Positions 45,803 to 57,285 are shown, counted from the stretch's first letter. The stretch is 64,000 bases of DNA from Symbiodinium natans (GCA_905221605.1 CAJNDS010001446.1:977815-1041814); one strand, 5' to 3'. Notes: generated by a model from the sequence alone, not told the origin. Made by a program: numbers and translations.

Positions 45803-48800
45803 ATGTCTGTCACCGTGGAGGTGAGCCTCATGAGTGGCAGGACGGGGAACCCGTGTTTTTTTTTTGTTGTGGGTGCTTTTTTGCTGTGGGTGCTTTTTTC
45901 GGGGGCCGCCCCGGTGAGTGAGTGACCTGGTGCGTGTCGCCCCTTCACCCGCAGCAAAAAAAAAAACGCGCCCCCGCACCCGCAGCAAAAAAAAAAACGC
46001 GCCCCCGCACCCGCAGCAAAAAAAAAAATGCGCCCCGCCCCCTCCCCCCCCCTCCCCCCCCCCCCTCCTTCCCACCCCCAGTTGAGTGGAGTGACCCGCG
46101 CTTGTCGCCTCCGCACCCGCATCAAAAAAAAAAACGCGCCCGCCCCCGCACCCGCAGCAAAAAAAAAAGGCGCACCCCCCCCCCCCCCCCCCCTCCCCCC
46201 CCCCCCTCCCCCCCCCCCCGCCCCCCGCCCCCTCCCCCCCCCCCCCTCCCCTCCCCCCCTCCCCCCCCCCCCCCCCTCCCCCCCCCTCCTCCCCACCCCC
46301 CAGGTGTGAGTGAGTGACCTGGCGCGTGTCGCCCCCGCACCCGCCGCAAAAAAAAAAACGCGCCCCCGCCCCGCAGCAAAAAAAAAAACGCACCCCGCAC
46401 CCGCAGAAAAAAAAAACGCCCCCCCCTTTCCTCCCCACCCCCCAGGTCATTTGTTTTGCAATTTCCTCCCCAACCCCGTCCCCAACGCCCCCCCTCCTTT
46501 AAACTGTGCAAGCGTTTTCAAAGCACTGAATCCTTCCCAAGGCCATCATGCGAGCATTGTGTTTGCAAACGGTGGAGGGAGGGCTGCACCCCGCCCGACC
46601 CCCCCCCCCTCTTTAAAACCGTGCCAGGTCGCTTCTCAGCATATGAATCCTGTCCAAGCCTATCATGCCAGCATTGGGTTTGCAAATAGGGGGGGGGCTG
46701 CGCCCCCCCCAACCCCCCCGCTTCTTAAAGCCATGCCGCTTGCTTCAAAGCAAATGAATCCTTTCCGAACCCATCATGAGAGCATTCCCCCCCGCTTGAA
46801 AGGGGGGGGGGGGGTGGGGCTGCGCTTTTTAGCCGGGCAAACTTGCTTCAATCATACGAATCCCTTCCAAACCCATGATGATGCGAGCATTGTGTTTGCA
46901 AATGGGGGGGGCTGCGCCCCCCCCAACCCCCCCGCTTTTTTTAGCCGGCAAGCCTGCTTCAAAGCTTACGAATCCCTTCCAAACCCATGATGCGAGCATT
47001 GTGTTTTCAAATGCGGCGGTCTGCGCAGCCCCCAACCCCCTGAAGAAAGAGGGAATATATGCTTGCTTTCCTACGAAAATTCAGACCTTATGGTGGAAGT
47101 TGAATTTTCCGTTTAAAAATAGAGATATCAACGTCTTCTTAGTAAAGAATCGAGAAAATAGAGCTTGTGTTATGAGACATGAACAAAAACACTTGTTGTC
47201 TACGAGTCACAAATAGAGATAATGCATGTACTCTTATGACAATATAGAGAATTATAGCTTTTCACGTATTCCTCTCTCATGTCTTCCTCGTGAAATAAAG
47301 AGAAGAAGTCTGAAAATACTGACAAAATAAGAAACTATAGAACAATAGAGGTTTTCGCTATACAATATAGGGAAATTAGATGCTTCCTATGACAACATAG
47401 AGGAAATAGAGGCTTTCATACGAACATATAGCGAAAATACAAAGTGTTTTCATATTAAAATGTAGGGGTCTTGATATTCAAATATAGAGAATAGAGGTTT
47501 TGATGTTCAAATGTTAAGACAATGGAGGTTTGCCTATTCAGAGACAGAGAAAATAATGGGCTTCCTATTAAAATTGGGACAAGAGGAACAAAAACACTTT
47601 TAATTGCAAGTCAAATATTGAGATAACACAGAGAATAAGTTTCTCATGTATTCCTCTCTCATGTCTTCCTCATTAAATATAGAGGAAAACTATGACGATA
47701 TAGACAAAAATAGAGAGAAATAGAGGTTTTAGTTATAAAATAGAGTGAAATAGAGGTTTTCGAATTGAAGTATAGAGAAATTAGAAAAACTAGAGGTTTT
47801 CATGCTAAATGTAGAGAAAATAGAGGTTTTCATATTCAAATATAGAGAAGAAAGATGTTTTCCTATTCAAATATAGAGGGGAAAGAGGTTTTCCTATTGA
47901 AAATTAGAGAAAATAAAGGTTTTCATAGTAAAATATAGAGAAAACAGCAAAAACGCTCCGCACCCGCAGCAAAAAAAAAAGGCGCCCCCACGGCACCCGC
48001 AACAAAAAAAAAAAACGCGCCCCCGCACCCGCAGCAAAAAAAAAAAAACACGCGCGCGCCCCCGCACCCGCAGCAAAAAAAAAGCGCGCCCCCGCACCCA
48101 CAGCAAAAAAGCACCCGCAACAAAAAAAAAAAAACACTCTTACCGGCAGGACGGCGTCTCTGGAAGCCGAGTTGGATGCCACGGTGGAAGCCATCAAGCG
48201 TCGCGCGCAAGCAGCACTGGAGGTGGGAACGGGTCGACTAGTGAGCTCTTCTGGGCGGATTCTGGACGGAGCCTTCACCGTCCGGGAAGCCGGATTGCAG
48301 AGTGGCGATGTTCTGACTTTGCAGGTATGGAAGGTTCAGATATGCGGCTGCGCTGGAGCGATTGCCGCAGTTGCAAGTGATGGGTCTGTCGTGACCTGGG
48401 GCCGCGCAGACTGCGGTGGTGACAGCCGCGCCGTGCAAGATCAGTTGAAGAACGTCCAGCAGCTTTACTCAAACGGGTCTGCTTTTGCCGCCATCCTGGT
48501 CGATGGATCCGTCGTAACCTGGGGCAACCCTGACTTTTGGTGGTGACAGCAGTGCGGTCCAAGATCGGCTGAAGAAGGTGCAGCAAATCTACAAGTCTGT
48601 TGGTGCTTTTGCAGCCATCCTGAACGACGCATCCGTCGTGACCTGGGGCAGTGTGGACTGTGGCGGGGACAGTGCCTCCGTCCAGGCGCAGCTGAAGAAC
48701 GTTCGATGCATTAGCGACAATGGTTACGCCTTTGCTGCGATCCTGGACGATGGCTCGGTTGTGACCTGGGGCCATGCGATTCGTGGCGGGGACAGTGACA

Positions 48801-49567
48801 CTGTGCAAGACCAGCTGAAGAATGTGCAGGAAATCCAACGTTCTGGGTACGCTTTTGCTGCCATTCTGGCCGATGGATCCGTCGTAACCTGGGGTGACCC
48901 TGACAGTGGTGGTGACAGCAGTGCGGTCCAAGATCGGCTGAAGAAAGTGCAGCAAATTTTCAAGTCTATTGGTGCTTTTGCAGCCGTTCTGAACGACGGA
49001 TCCGTGGTGACCTGGGGCAGGGTGGACTGTGGCGGGAACAGCGGTGCCGTCCAGGCGCAGCTGAAGAACGTGCGGTCCATTTGTAACACTACTTCCGCCT
49101 TTGCTGCGATCCTGACCGATGGCTCTGTTGTGACCTGGGGCCATGCGACATTTGGCGGGGACAGCGGCACGGTACAAAATGAGTTGAAGAGAATCCAGCA
49201 GATTCAAAACTCTTCCCGCGCTTTTGCTGCGATCCTCGGCGATGGATCCGTCGTGACCTGGGGTGATGCGGACAGTGGTGGTGACAGCCGCACGGTCCGT
49301 GAGCAGCTGAAGAATGTGCAGCAGATTGAGGCCACAAGTTACGCCTTTGCTGCCATCCTGGACAACGGATCCGTTGTGACCTGGGGTGATGCTGACTACG
49401 GTGGCGACAGCAGCGCTGTTGATGATCGGCTGAGGAACGTGTTGTGGATTAAAGCAACTTCAGACGCCTTTGCCGCCATCCTAGGAGATGGGGCTGTCGT
49501 GACCTGGGGCCTTGCTGACCTTGGCGGCGACAGCAGTATCGTACAAGATCAGCTGATAAGCATGTAG
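45803..49567 (+). CDS. Ubl + RCC1-like repeat gene, cluster copy 1 (split by 2.3 kb insert; +1 frameshift)
   Basis: First exon 45803-45840 (MSVTVEVSLMSG plus two bases). The second exon begins at 48150 and restores GRTASLEAELDATVE in frame, so the 2309-bp insert can be removed as an intron. The ubiquitin-like domain is followed by ten 41-residue RCC1-like repeats ending at 49567 (last repeat GLADLGGDSSIVQDQ). In repeat 2 an extra T (TTTT at 48535-48538, where the intact copy reads a single codon before GGTGGTGAC) shifts the frame and gives a stop at 48544-48546. The downstream frame then stays open for about 1 kb. The same extra T is in copy 2. Product, if made: a beta-propeller-like protein of about 480 residues, function unknown. 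It may be a pseudogene or need frameshifting. Confidence 0.75.
46500..47040. repeat. Five tandem units of 105-120 bp
   Basis: Each unit contains GATGCGAGCATTGTGTTTGC (or a variant), a GGGGGGCTGCGCCCCCC hairpin and CGAATCCCTTCCAAACCC. Anchors lie near 46546, 46664, 46770, 46875 and 46984. Confidence 0.8.
47040..47945. repeat. A/T-rich degenerate repeat block
   Basis: Markedly A/T-rich compared with its surroundings. Phrases such as AAATAGAGGTTTTC and TATTCAAATATAGAG recur every 40-60 bp. No long open frame. It lies inside the copy-1 insert. Confidence 0.75.
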
Positions 49568-51144
49568 CGAGTAGTGCGCTTCCGGCAGGCGTCTGACGCC
49601 TGTGCATGTTGATCGACGGGGCGTGTGTGTGCTGGGAAGAAGCTCACCGTAACCTATCATAACCCCAAACCTAACCCCTAACCCAAACACCCTTTACAAC
49701 CTCAAAGCCCCAAAGCTCTAGCCTTGGCTCGCTACAGTCTTCGGCTTAAGCCTTCTTTGCCTAGAAGCCTTAAGCAACCCTAAAACCCACCCCGAAGCCC
49801 TCCTAACACCACTGAACCCTTGGCAACCTGAAGACCCTAAACCCGTACAACCCTAAACTCAATAATAAACCTCTAGCCAGAGCAGCCTGCAACCCTTGAA
49901 CCCCTAAATCCCTAAACCGTAAACCCTAAACCCTATACCTGATTTCCTAAGCCCTTAAGCCCCTGAAGCCCTAACCCCTAAAACCCTGAACCCATAGCAA
50001 CCCTCAAAACCGTAACCCCTAAGCCCTAGACTAAAGCCCCTGACCCCCCTAAAGCCCCTGACCCCGCTCAGCCCTAAGCCCAAAACCCTAAACCCAAAAA
50101 CCCTAAACCCTAAACTCCAAACTCCTAAACCCTAAAGCCCCTAAACCCTGGAAAACCCTAAACCCTGGAAAACCCTAAACCCTAAACCCTAAACCCTAAA
50201 CCCTAAACCCTAAACCCTAAACCCTAAACCCTAAACCCCCTAGAACCCTGAACCAAAAATCAGCCAGCAGGAGAGCCGAGCCCCGGCCCTTTCGTGTCGA
50301 CTCTTCAACTGCGAGGCGCCGGGTTTAGGGTTTAGGGTTTAGGGTTTGGGGTTTGGGGTTTGGGGTTTGGGGTTTGGGGTTTAGGGTTTGTGGAGAGGTT
50401 TGGGGTTTAGGCTTCAATCCAGGCTTTATGGGCTTTAGGCGTTTCAAGATTGTAGTGGCTCATAGAACTTGTCTCTCACACTTTCTCATCTTCTGGTTGA
50501 GTTTGGCTAGCTCTTCGTTTCATAGAAACACAACTCCTAGTGCCCGATGCTCTCTCGTCTGCATGACTCTGCGGGACATTTCGTTTGTTCCAGATCCTTG
50601 TGTGAATCCTCTTTGGAGGCGGTGTTGCAAGTTGGGCCTAAACCCCAATCCCTAAACACTATAAACCCTGTAAACCCTAAACCTTACAAACCTTATAAAC
50701 CCTGTAAACCCTAAACCTTATAAACCTTATAAACCTTATAAACCTTATAAACCTTATAAAGCTTATAAACCTTATAAACCCTGTAAACCCTGTAAACCCT
50801 AAACCTTATAAACCTTATAAACCCTGTAAACCGTGTAAACCCTAAACCTCTAAACCCCAAACCCTACGCCGGGATGGGGGCTCCAAGCTGCGAGATAGGT
50901 TCGCAGCAACAGCGCGCGGCAGGGTCCTCATGAGCCTGTGGTTGAGGGTCTCAGGCATGCACGAGGGGAATCTTAAACCTGAAACATACGTTAGCGGGTG
51001 TTAGGGGATTCTGAAGCTGTGCTGGGTTTCGCCGAGGATTTATAGGGTGGAGATTTTACAAGGGCGGAAGCATGATCAGGGTCTGTCGAGGGCTTAGTAA
51101 GGGACCTGGATGAGAGCATCACGCGTGGCCCCCAGACTCGCATC
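49568..51144. repeat. Spacer between RCC1-like copies 1 and 2
   Basis: Conserved 3' flank (GGCAGGCGTCTGACGCCTG, 49585-49603), decayed CCCTAAA, arrays at 50175-50240 and 50320-50390 (with TTTGGGG), an AAACCTTAT array (50661-50850), then the conserved 5' flank of copy 2 (50398-51144). Confidence 0.65.
50661..50850. repeat. AAACCTTAT / AAACCCTGT variant array
   Basis: 9-bp steps of AAACCTTAT mixed with AAACCCTGT and AAACCCTA; a locally homogenised variant of the telomere-like motif. Confidence 0.85.
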
Positions 51145-52600
51145 ATGTCTGTCACCGTGGAGGTGAGCCTCATGAGTGGCAGGACGACGTCTCTGGAAGC
51201 CGAGTTGGACGCCACGGTGGAAACCATCAAGCGTCGCGCGCAAGCAGCTCTGGAGGTGGGAACGGGCCGACTTGTGAACTCTTCTGGGAGGATCCTGAAC
51301 GGAGCTTTCACCGTCCGGGAAGCCGGATTGGAGAGTGGCGACGCCCTGACTTTGCAGGTGTGGAAGGTTCAGATACGCGGATGCGCTGGAGCGATGGCGG
51401 CAGTTGCCAGTGACGGGTCTGTCGTGACCTGGGGCCACGCAGACCGCGGTGGTGACAGCCGAGCCGTACAAGATCGGTTGAAAAACGTTCAGCAGCTTCG
51501 CTCAAACGGCCGCGCTTTTGCTGCCACTCTGGTCGATGGATCCGTCGTAACCTGGGGCGACCCTGACTTTTGGTGGTGACAGCCGTGCGGTCCAAGATCG
51601 GCTGAAGAAGGTGCAGCAAATCTACAAGTCTGTTGGTGCTTTTGCAGCCATCCTGAACGACGCATCCGTCGTGACCTGGGGCAGTGTGGACTGTGGCGGG
51701 GACAGTGCCTCCGTCCAGGCGCAGCTGAAGAACGTGAGGTGCATTAGTGACAACGGTTTTGCCTTTGCTGCGATCCTGGATGACGGCTCTGTTGTGACCT
51801 GGGGCCATGCGACGTTTGGCGGGAACAGTGACGCCGTGCAAGACCAGCTGAGGCATGCGCAGCAAATTGAACGTACTGGGTTTGCTTTTGCTGCCCTTCT
51901 GGTCGATGGATCCGTCGTATGCTGGGGTGATCCTGACCATGGTGGTGACAGCAGTGCGGTCCAAGATCGGCTGAAGAAGGTGCAGCAAATCTACCCGTCT
52001 TGCGGTGCTTTTGCTGCCATTCTGGACGATGGATCCGTGGTGACCTGGGGCCGGATGGACTGTGGCGGGGACAGTGGCGCCGTCCAGGCGCAGCTGAAGA
52101 ACGTGCGGTGCATTTGTGACAATGCTTTCGCCTTTGCCGCGATCCTGGATGATGGCTCTGTTGTGACCTGGGGCCACGCGACTTCTGGCGGGGACAGTGA
52201 CGCCGTGCAAGACGAGCTGAAGAGCGTCCAGCGCATCCAATCCAGTGATCGCGCGTTTGCTGCAATCTTGGGCGATGGATCCGTCGTGACCTGGGGTCAT
52301 GCGGACAGTGGTGGTGACAGCAGCGCAGTCCGTGAGCAGTTGAAGAATGTGCGACAGATTGAGGCCACGAAGGGCGCGTTTGCTGCCATCCTGGACGATG
52401 GATCTGTTGTTACCTGGGGTGATGCTGATTGCGGGGGTGACAGCAGTGCGGTTCATGATCGGCTGAAGAACGTGTTGTGGATTAAAGCAGCTTCAGATGC
52501 CTTTGCCGCCATCACAGGTGACGGGGCTGTCGTGACGTGGGGCCATGCTGACCTTGGCGGTGACAGCAGTACTGTACAAGATCAGCTGAAGAGCTTGTAG
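51145..52600 (+). CDS. Ubl + RCC1-like repeat gene, cluster copy 2 (+1 frameshift)
   Basis: ATG 51145 (MSVTVEVSLMSGRTTSLEA). The ubiquitin-like domain to about residue 75 is not interrupted by an insert. Ten RCC1-like repeats end at 52600. An extra T at 51568-51571 (GACTTTTGGTGGTGAC) shifts the frame in repeat 2 and stops it at 51577-51579. The remaining eight and a half repeats are open in the +1 frame to the natural stop. Repeats 2-4 and 5-7 form a three-repeat higher-order unit (GDPD, then xxDCGGD, then GHAT types). Closest to copy 1, including the shared frameshift. Either a recent pseudogene or a product requiring +1 frameshifting; the sequence cannot decide. Confidence 0.78.
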
Positions 52601-54150
52601 TAGCAGGTAGTGCGCTTCCGGCAGGCGTCTGACGTCTGTGCATGTTGATCGACGGGGCGTGTGTGCTGGGAAGAAGCTCCTCAGACCCATCAGTGGTGGA
52701 TTCAAAGGTCTAAACCCAGCCAACCGTAACTTATCATATCCTCTAACCTAGCCGCTAACCCAAGCACCCTTTACAACCTCAAAGCCTCGAAACCCTGAAC
52801 AACCCTAAAACCCACCCCGAAGGCTCCCCTAACAATACTACACCCTTGGCAACCTGAAAACCCTAAACCCTTACAACTCTAAAACTCAATAAACCTTTAG
52901 CCAAAGCAGCCTGCAACCCTTCAACCCCTAAACCACTACACCGTAAACCCTAGACCCTAAACCTAATTTCCTGGGCCCTTAAGCCCCTAAAGCCCTAACC
53001 CCTAAAATAAAACCCTGAGCCCATAGCAACCCTCAAAACCGTAAACCCTAACCCCTAGACCTAATTCTTCTCCTAAGCCCCTAAAGCCCCCGACCCCCCT
53101 AAACCCTAAACCCTAAACCCTAAACCCTAAACCCTAAACCCTAAACCCTAAACCCTAAACCCTAAACCCTAAACCCTAAACCCTAAACCCTAAACCCTAA
53201 ACCCTAAACTCCTAAACCCTAAAACCCCCAATTAAACCCTTTAAAACCCTTAACCAAAGCAGCCTGCAGGAGAGCCGAGCCCCAGCCCTTTCGTGTCGGC
53301 TCTTCAACTCCGAGGCGCCGGGTTTAGGGTTTAGGGTTTAGGGTTCAGGGTGCGGGGTTTATGTGTTTGGGGTTTGGGGTTTGGGGTTCATGGCTTAGGG
53401 TTTAGGGTGTTTTTTGGGGAGCTTTGGAGTTTTTAGGGTTCAATCAAGGCTTTATGGGCTTCAGGCGCTTCAAGCTTTATAGAACTTGTCTCTCACACTT
53501 TCTCATCCTTTGGTTGAGTTTGGTTAGTTCTTCGTTTCATATGATGACAAGTCGCCGAGAGGTTTCTAGCGTCCGAAGCTCTATCATATGCATTACTCTG
53601 TTGAACATGTCTCATTTGTTCTAGATCCTTGTGTGAACCAGCTTCTGCAGGTTGTGCCTAAACCCCTAAACCCCTAAACCCCTAAACCCCTAAACCCCTA
53701 AACCCCTAAACCCCTAAACCCCTAAACCCCTAAACCCCTAAACCCCTAAACCCCTACACCCCTACACCCCTAAACCCCTAAACCCCTAAACCCCTAAACC
53801 CCTAAACCCCTAAACCCCTAAACCCCTAAACCCCTAAACCCCTAAACCCCTAAACCCCTAAACCCCTAACCCCAAACCCTACGCCGGGATGGGGGCTCCA
53901 AGCTGCGAGATAGGTTCGCAGCAACAGCGCGCGGCCGGGTCCTTATAAACTTGTCGTTGAGGGTCAGTCATAAACCCTGATACATTTACGTTAAGTGGGG
54001 TGTTACAAGTAGGGGATGTTGAAGCTGTTCTGAGTTTTTGTCGAGGACTTATGGGGTTGAGATTCATAAGGGCGGATGCATGCTTAGGGTCTATGGAGGG
54101 CTTTGTAAACGGGACCTGGACCAGAGCATCGCGTCGCTGCAAGTCGCATC
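52601..54150. repeat. Spacer between RCC1-like copies 2 and 3
   Basis: Shared 3' flank (52608-52690), decayed CCCTAAA, an array at 53095-53210, the conserved 5' flank beginning about 53430 and, within it, a CCCCTAAA array (53657-53868). Confidence 0.65.
53657..53868. repeat. CCCCTAAA 8-mer array
   Basis: About 26 copies of the 8-mer CCCCTAAA with two CCCCTACA variants. The array sits inside the 5' flank of copy 3, at the place corresponding to AAACCTTAT in copy 2. Confidence 0.92.
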
Positions 54151-55605
54151 ATGTCTGTCACCGTGGAGGTGAGCCTCATGAGTGGCAGGACGACGTCTCT
54201 GGAAGCCGAGTTGGACGCCACGGTAGAAACCATGAAGCGTCGCGCACAAACAGCGCTAGGGGTGGGAACGGGCCGACTTGTGAACTCTTCTGGGAGGATC
54301 CTGAACGGAGCCTTCACCGTCCGGGAAGCCGGATTGCAGAGCGGGGATGCACTAACTTTGCAGATATGGAAGGTTCAGATTCGCGGTTGCGTTGGGGCCA
54401 TTGCGGCAGTTGCCAGTGACGGGTCTGTCGTGACCTGGGGCCACGCAGACTGCGGTGGTGACAGCCGCGCTGTGCAAGATCAGTTGAAGAACGTGCAGCA
54501 GCTTTACTCAAACGGGTCTGCTTTTGCTGCCGTTCTGGCCGATGGATCCGTCGTAACCTGGGGCGATCCTGACCGTGGTGGTGACAGCAGTGCGGTCCAA
54601 GGTCGACTAAAGAAGGTGAAAAAAGTTCACTTCTCGGCTGGTGCTTTTGCCGCCATTCTGAACGATGGATCTGTGGTGACTTGGGGCGGTGTGGATTATG
54701 GCGGGGACAGTGATGCCGTCCAGAAACAGCTGAAGAAAGTGCGGTGCATTCGAAACAATGTTCACGCCTTCGCTGCGATCCGGGACGATGGCTCTGTTGT
54801 GACCTGGGGTCATGCGACTCGTGGCGGGGACAGCGACGCCGTGCAAGACCAGCTGAGGAATGTGCAGCGCATAGAACGTACTGTGTTTGCTTTTGCTGCC
54901 GTTCTAGGCGATGGATCTGTCGTATCCTGGGGTGATCCTGAGTATGGTGGCGACTGCACTGCGGTCCAGGATCGGCTGAAGAAGGTGCATCGAATCTACA
55001 GGTCTGTTGGTGCTTTTGCTGCCATACTGGACGATGGATACGTGGTGACATGGGGCGGTGTGGACTATGGCGGGGACAGTAGCGCCGTCCAGGCGCAGCT
55101 GAAGAACGCGCAGTGTGTTCGAAACAATGGCTTCGCCTTTGCTGCGATCCTGGGCGATGGCTCTGTTGTAACGTGGGGCCATGCGACATTCGGCGGGGAC
55201 ACTGACGCCGTGCAAGATGAGCTGAAGAGCGTCCAGCAGATTCAAAACTCTTCCCGCGCTTTTGCTGCGATCCTCGGCGATGGATCCGTCGTGACCTGGG
55301 GTGATGCGAACAGTGGTGGTGACAGCCGCTCGGTCCGTGAGCAGTTGAAGAATGTGCAGCAGATTGAGGCAACAAGTGGAGCCTTTGCTGCCATCCTGGA
55401 CAATGGATCCGTTGTGACCTGGGGTGATGCTGACCGCGGTGGCGACAGCAGCGCCGTTCATGATCGGCTGAAGAACGTGTTGCGGATTGAAGCAAATTTA
55501 TTTGCCTTTGCCGCCGTCCTAGCAGATGGGGCTGTCGTGACCTGGGGCCATGTTGACCTTGGCGGTGATAGCAGTATTGTACAACATCAGCTGATGAGCG
55601 TGTAG
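54151..55605 (+). CDS. Ubl + RCC1-like repeat protein, cluster copy 3 (intact, 484 aa)
   Basis: Continuous frame from ATG 54151 (MSVTVEVSLMSGRTTSLEA) to TAG 55605. Residues 1-74 are ubiquitin-like (GRLVNSSGRILNGAFTVREA in the middle). Then come ten 41-residue RCC1-like blades of the type AFAAILGDGSVVTWGxxxxGGDSxAVQxQLKNVxxI; 74 plus 410 residues equals the full length. Blades 2-4 and 5-7 form a repeated triplet. No membrane segment or signal peptide. It lacks both the insert of copy 1 and the extra T of copies 1 and 2, so it best shows the ancestral frame. Its 5' flank is shared with the other copies, so regulation may be shared. Molecular role unknown. Confidence 0.9.
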   Translation: MSVTVEVSLMSGRTTSLEAELDATVETMKRRAQTALGVGTGRLVNSSGRILNGAFTVREAGLQSGDALTLQIWKVQIRGCVGAIAAVASDGSVVTWGHADCGGDSRAVQDQLKNVQQLYSNGSAFAAVLADGSVVTWGDPDRGGDSSAVQGRLKKVKKVHFSAGAFAAILNDGSVVTWGGVDYGGDSDAVQKQLKKVRCIRNNVHAFAAIRDDGSVVTWGHATRGGDSDAVQDQLRNVQRIERTVFAFAAVLGDGSVVSWGDPEYGGDCTAVQDRLKKVHRIYRSVGAFAAILDDGYVVTWGGVDYGGDSSAVQAQLKNAQCVRNNGFAFAAILGDGSVVTWGHATFGGDTDAVQDELKSVQQIQNSSRAFAAILGDGSVVTWGDANSGGDSRSVREQLKNVQQIEATSGAFAAILDNGSVVTWGDADRGGDSSAVHDRLKNVLRIEANLFAFAAVLADGAVVTWGHVDLGGDSSIVQHQLMSV

Positions 55606-56023
55606 TAGCCCTAAACCCTATACAGGTACCAGGTACAAGGCAGGCGTTCGTTGTGCATGTTGATTGGCGGGCCTGTGCTCGGGAAAGAAGCTCGTTCGTC
55701 CAATCAGGGGTGGAGGTAGCGGACTGCGATGTCAAGGTTAAGAAAAGTGTGGCAACCCACACTTGTAAGTCTCTATCGTTAAACCTTGCGAGAAGTGTGG
55801 TGTCTTTTGGCAGGCCGGCTTTTTGACCTTCCAGGGCCTGGGTCGGTGGTGGGTGGGTAAGGGGCGATCATCCTCACAAGGACTTCCTAGGGGGAGTGTC
55901 CCTATAAGAGGGAAAGTTCCCAAGTTTGGAGGGTTCTGTCTGCAGATTCGGAGTTTCGTTGGAGGAGTGTGAGAGCCTGGCTCCGGAAGACTGCCATGAA
56001 CCCTGAAAACCCTAAACCCCCGT

Positions 56024-56155
56024 GCAGAGGCCGCCAGAAAACTCCGCCCGCCGAGACATCGCCTGCGGGAAGTGGCTCGGAAGCAGCCCTTGTTCAAGAC
56101 ATATATACCGCGTTGGTACCCGGGTATCCCCGGCTCTCGAGTCCGTTCAAAAGGT
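56024..56155 (+). other. Orphan exon-like patch
   Basis: Preceded by GTGCAG and ending AAAAG|GTGCTAG. The frame starting in the preceding GCA reads AEAARKLRPPRHRLREVARK then QPLFKTYIPRWYPGIP, with no stop. No family recognised. Confidence 0.35.
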
Positions 56156-56751
56156 GCTAGATCCCCTCCTGACATTGTCGTTCCCTAAGCCCAGTCTGAC
56201 CCACACCCTGAAGCCCGAACTTTTAGTCTGTCCTTCTCTAAACCTCGCGACCCTACATGCTCAACCCGCATTATACCTTTCATTCGACCCTGTTTTGGGG
56301 AGGTCTGGTTTCCAAGTTCGTTGAACAAAAGCCCCTGACGCCCGAAACCCTGCCAAAAGCGTCCACAACCTTAAAGCTCGAAGATCTTAACCTACCCGAA
56401 GCCGCAAACCCAAACTCACAGCACGTTTTTGCATAGTATAGCCGAGCATGGTAGGGAGAAAGCCCATGGTGAAATGACCAAAAGACCCTAAACCGAAAAT
56501 CCTAAACCCTAAAAGCCCTAGAAGCCCTAAATCCCAAGCCCTAAAACCCTCCCAAACCCCGAAATCCACGAAGGACTTTGCGCTCAGCTCCACACCCCAG
56601 CCAGACCCCACACCCCGGAAGTTATAGGGCTTACAGGGTTTTAGGGGGAAAGTTGTTTGTACCCGAAACCGAACCCTTAACTAGACCCGAAACCTAAACC
56701 CTAAACCCTAGGGTTCTTTAGAGTTCTTTAGGGTTTCGGGCTTGGGGTGTT

Positions 56752-56835
56752 AAATTTCCCAAAATAGGGGTACGCCTTTTATACCCAAAATAGAATAGAA
56801 TCCCCTTAAACGGAGCCCCGCAAACGGGTACCCCT
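56752..56835. mobile_element. M9 dispersed repeat
   Basis: CCCAAAATAGGGGTACGCC then AGAATCCCCTTAAACGGAGC, matching 44690-44800. Confidence 0.6.
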
Positions 56836-56963
56836 AAACACTAAACCCTAAACCCTAAAACCCTAAACCCTAAACCCTAGCTTCGGAAACCCCCAAATGT
56901 TTAGCCCCCCCCGCCTTTTCGGCAGTAGCGCATCCGGGTGGGGTCGACTCCGAGAGGGTTAAG

Positions 56964-57060
56964 TTAGGGTTTAGGGTTTAGGGTTTAGGGTTTAGGGTTT
57001 AGGGTTTAGGGTTTAGGGTTTAGGGTTTAGGGTTTAGGGTTTAGGGTTTAGGGTTTGGGG
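56964..57060. repeat. TTTAGGG array
   Basis: About 13 units upstream of copy 4. Confidence 0.92.
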
Positions 57061-57251
57061 TGTAAGGTTTGGACCTTATAGAGATTCATGCCACCTGTAC
57101 CTGCAAGCTGACCCCAGGGCTCAGAGCTGCGACTGAGAGGTTCCTTGCAGAATCGCGCGGCAGGGTGCTCATGAGCTTCGGAGTCTTAGTTGGGTCCTTA
57201 TTTTTTAAAGCCCTATATGGAAATATGAACATGGAAATAAAATTATGTATG

Positions 57252-57285
<34 letters not shown>

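Larger units (their letters stand above)
45841..48149 (+). other. 2309-bp insert or GA-AG intron in RCC1-like copy 1
   Basis: Bounded by the direct repeat GGCAGGACGG (45836-45845 and 48145-48154), absent as an insert from the three paralogues. With donor GGCAG|GA and acceptor GGCAG|G it is a phase-2 intron restoring the ubiquitin-like domain. Inside: A-tract repeats of about 30 bp (45940-46430 and 47950-48130), a C-rich run (46030-46300), five 105-120-bp repeats (46500-47040) and a periodic A/T-rich block (47040-47945). Confidence 0.8.
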
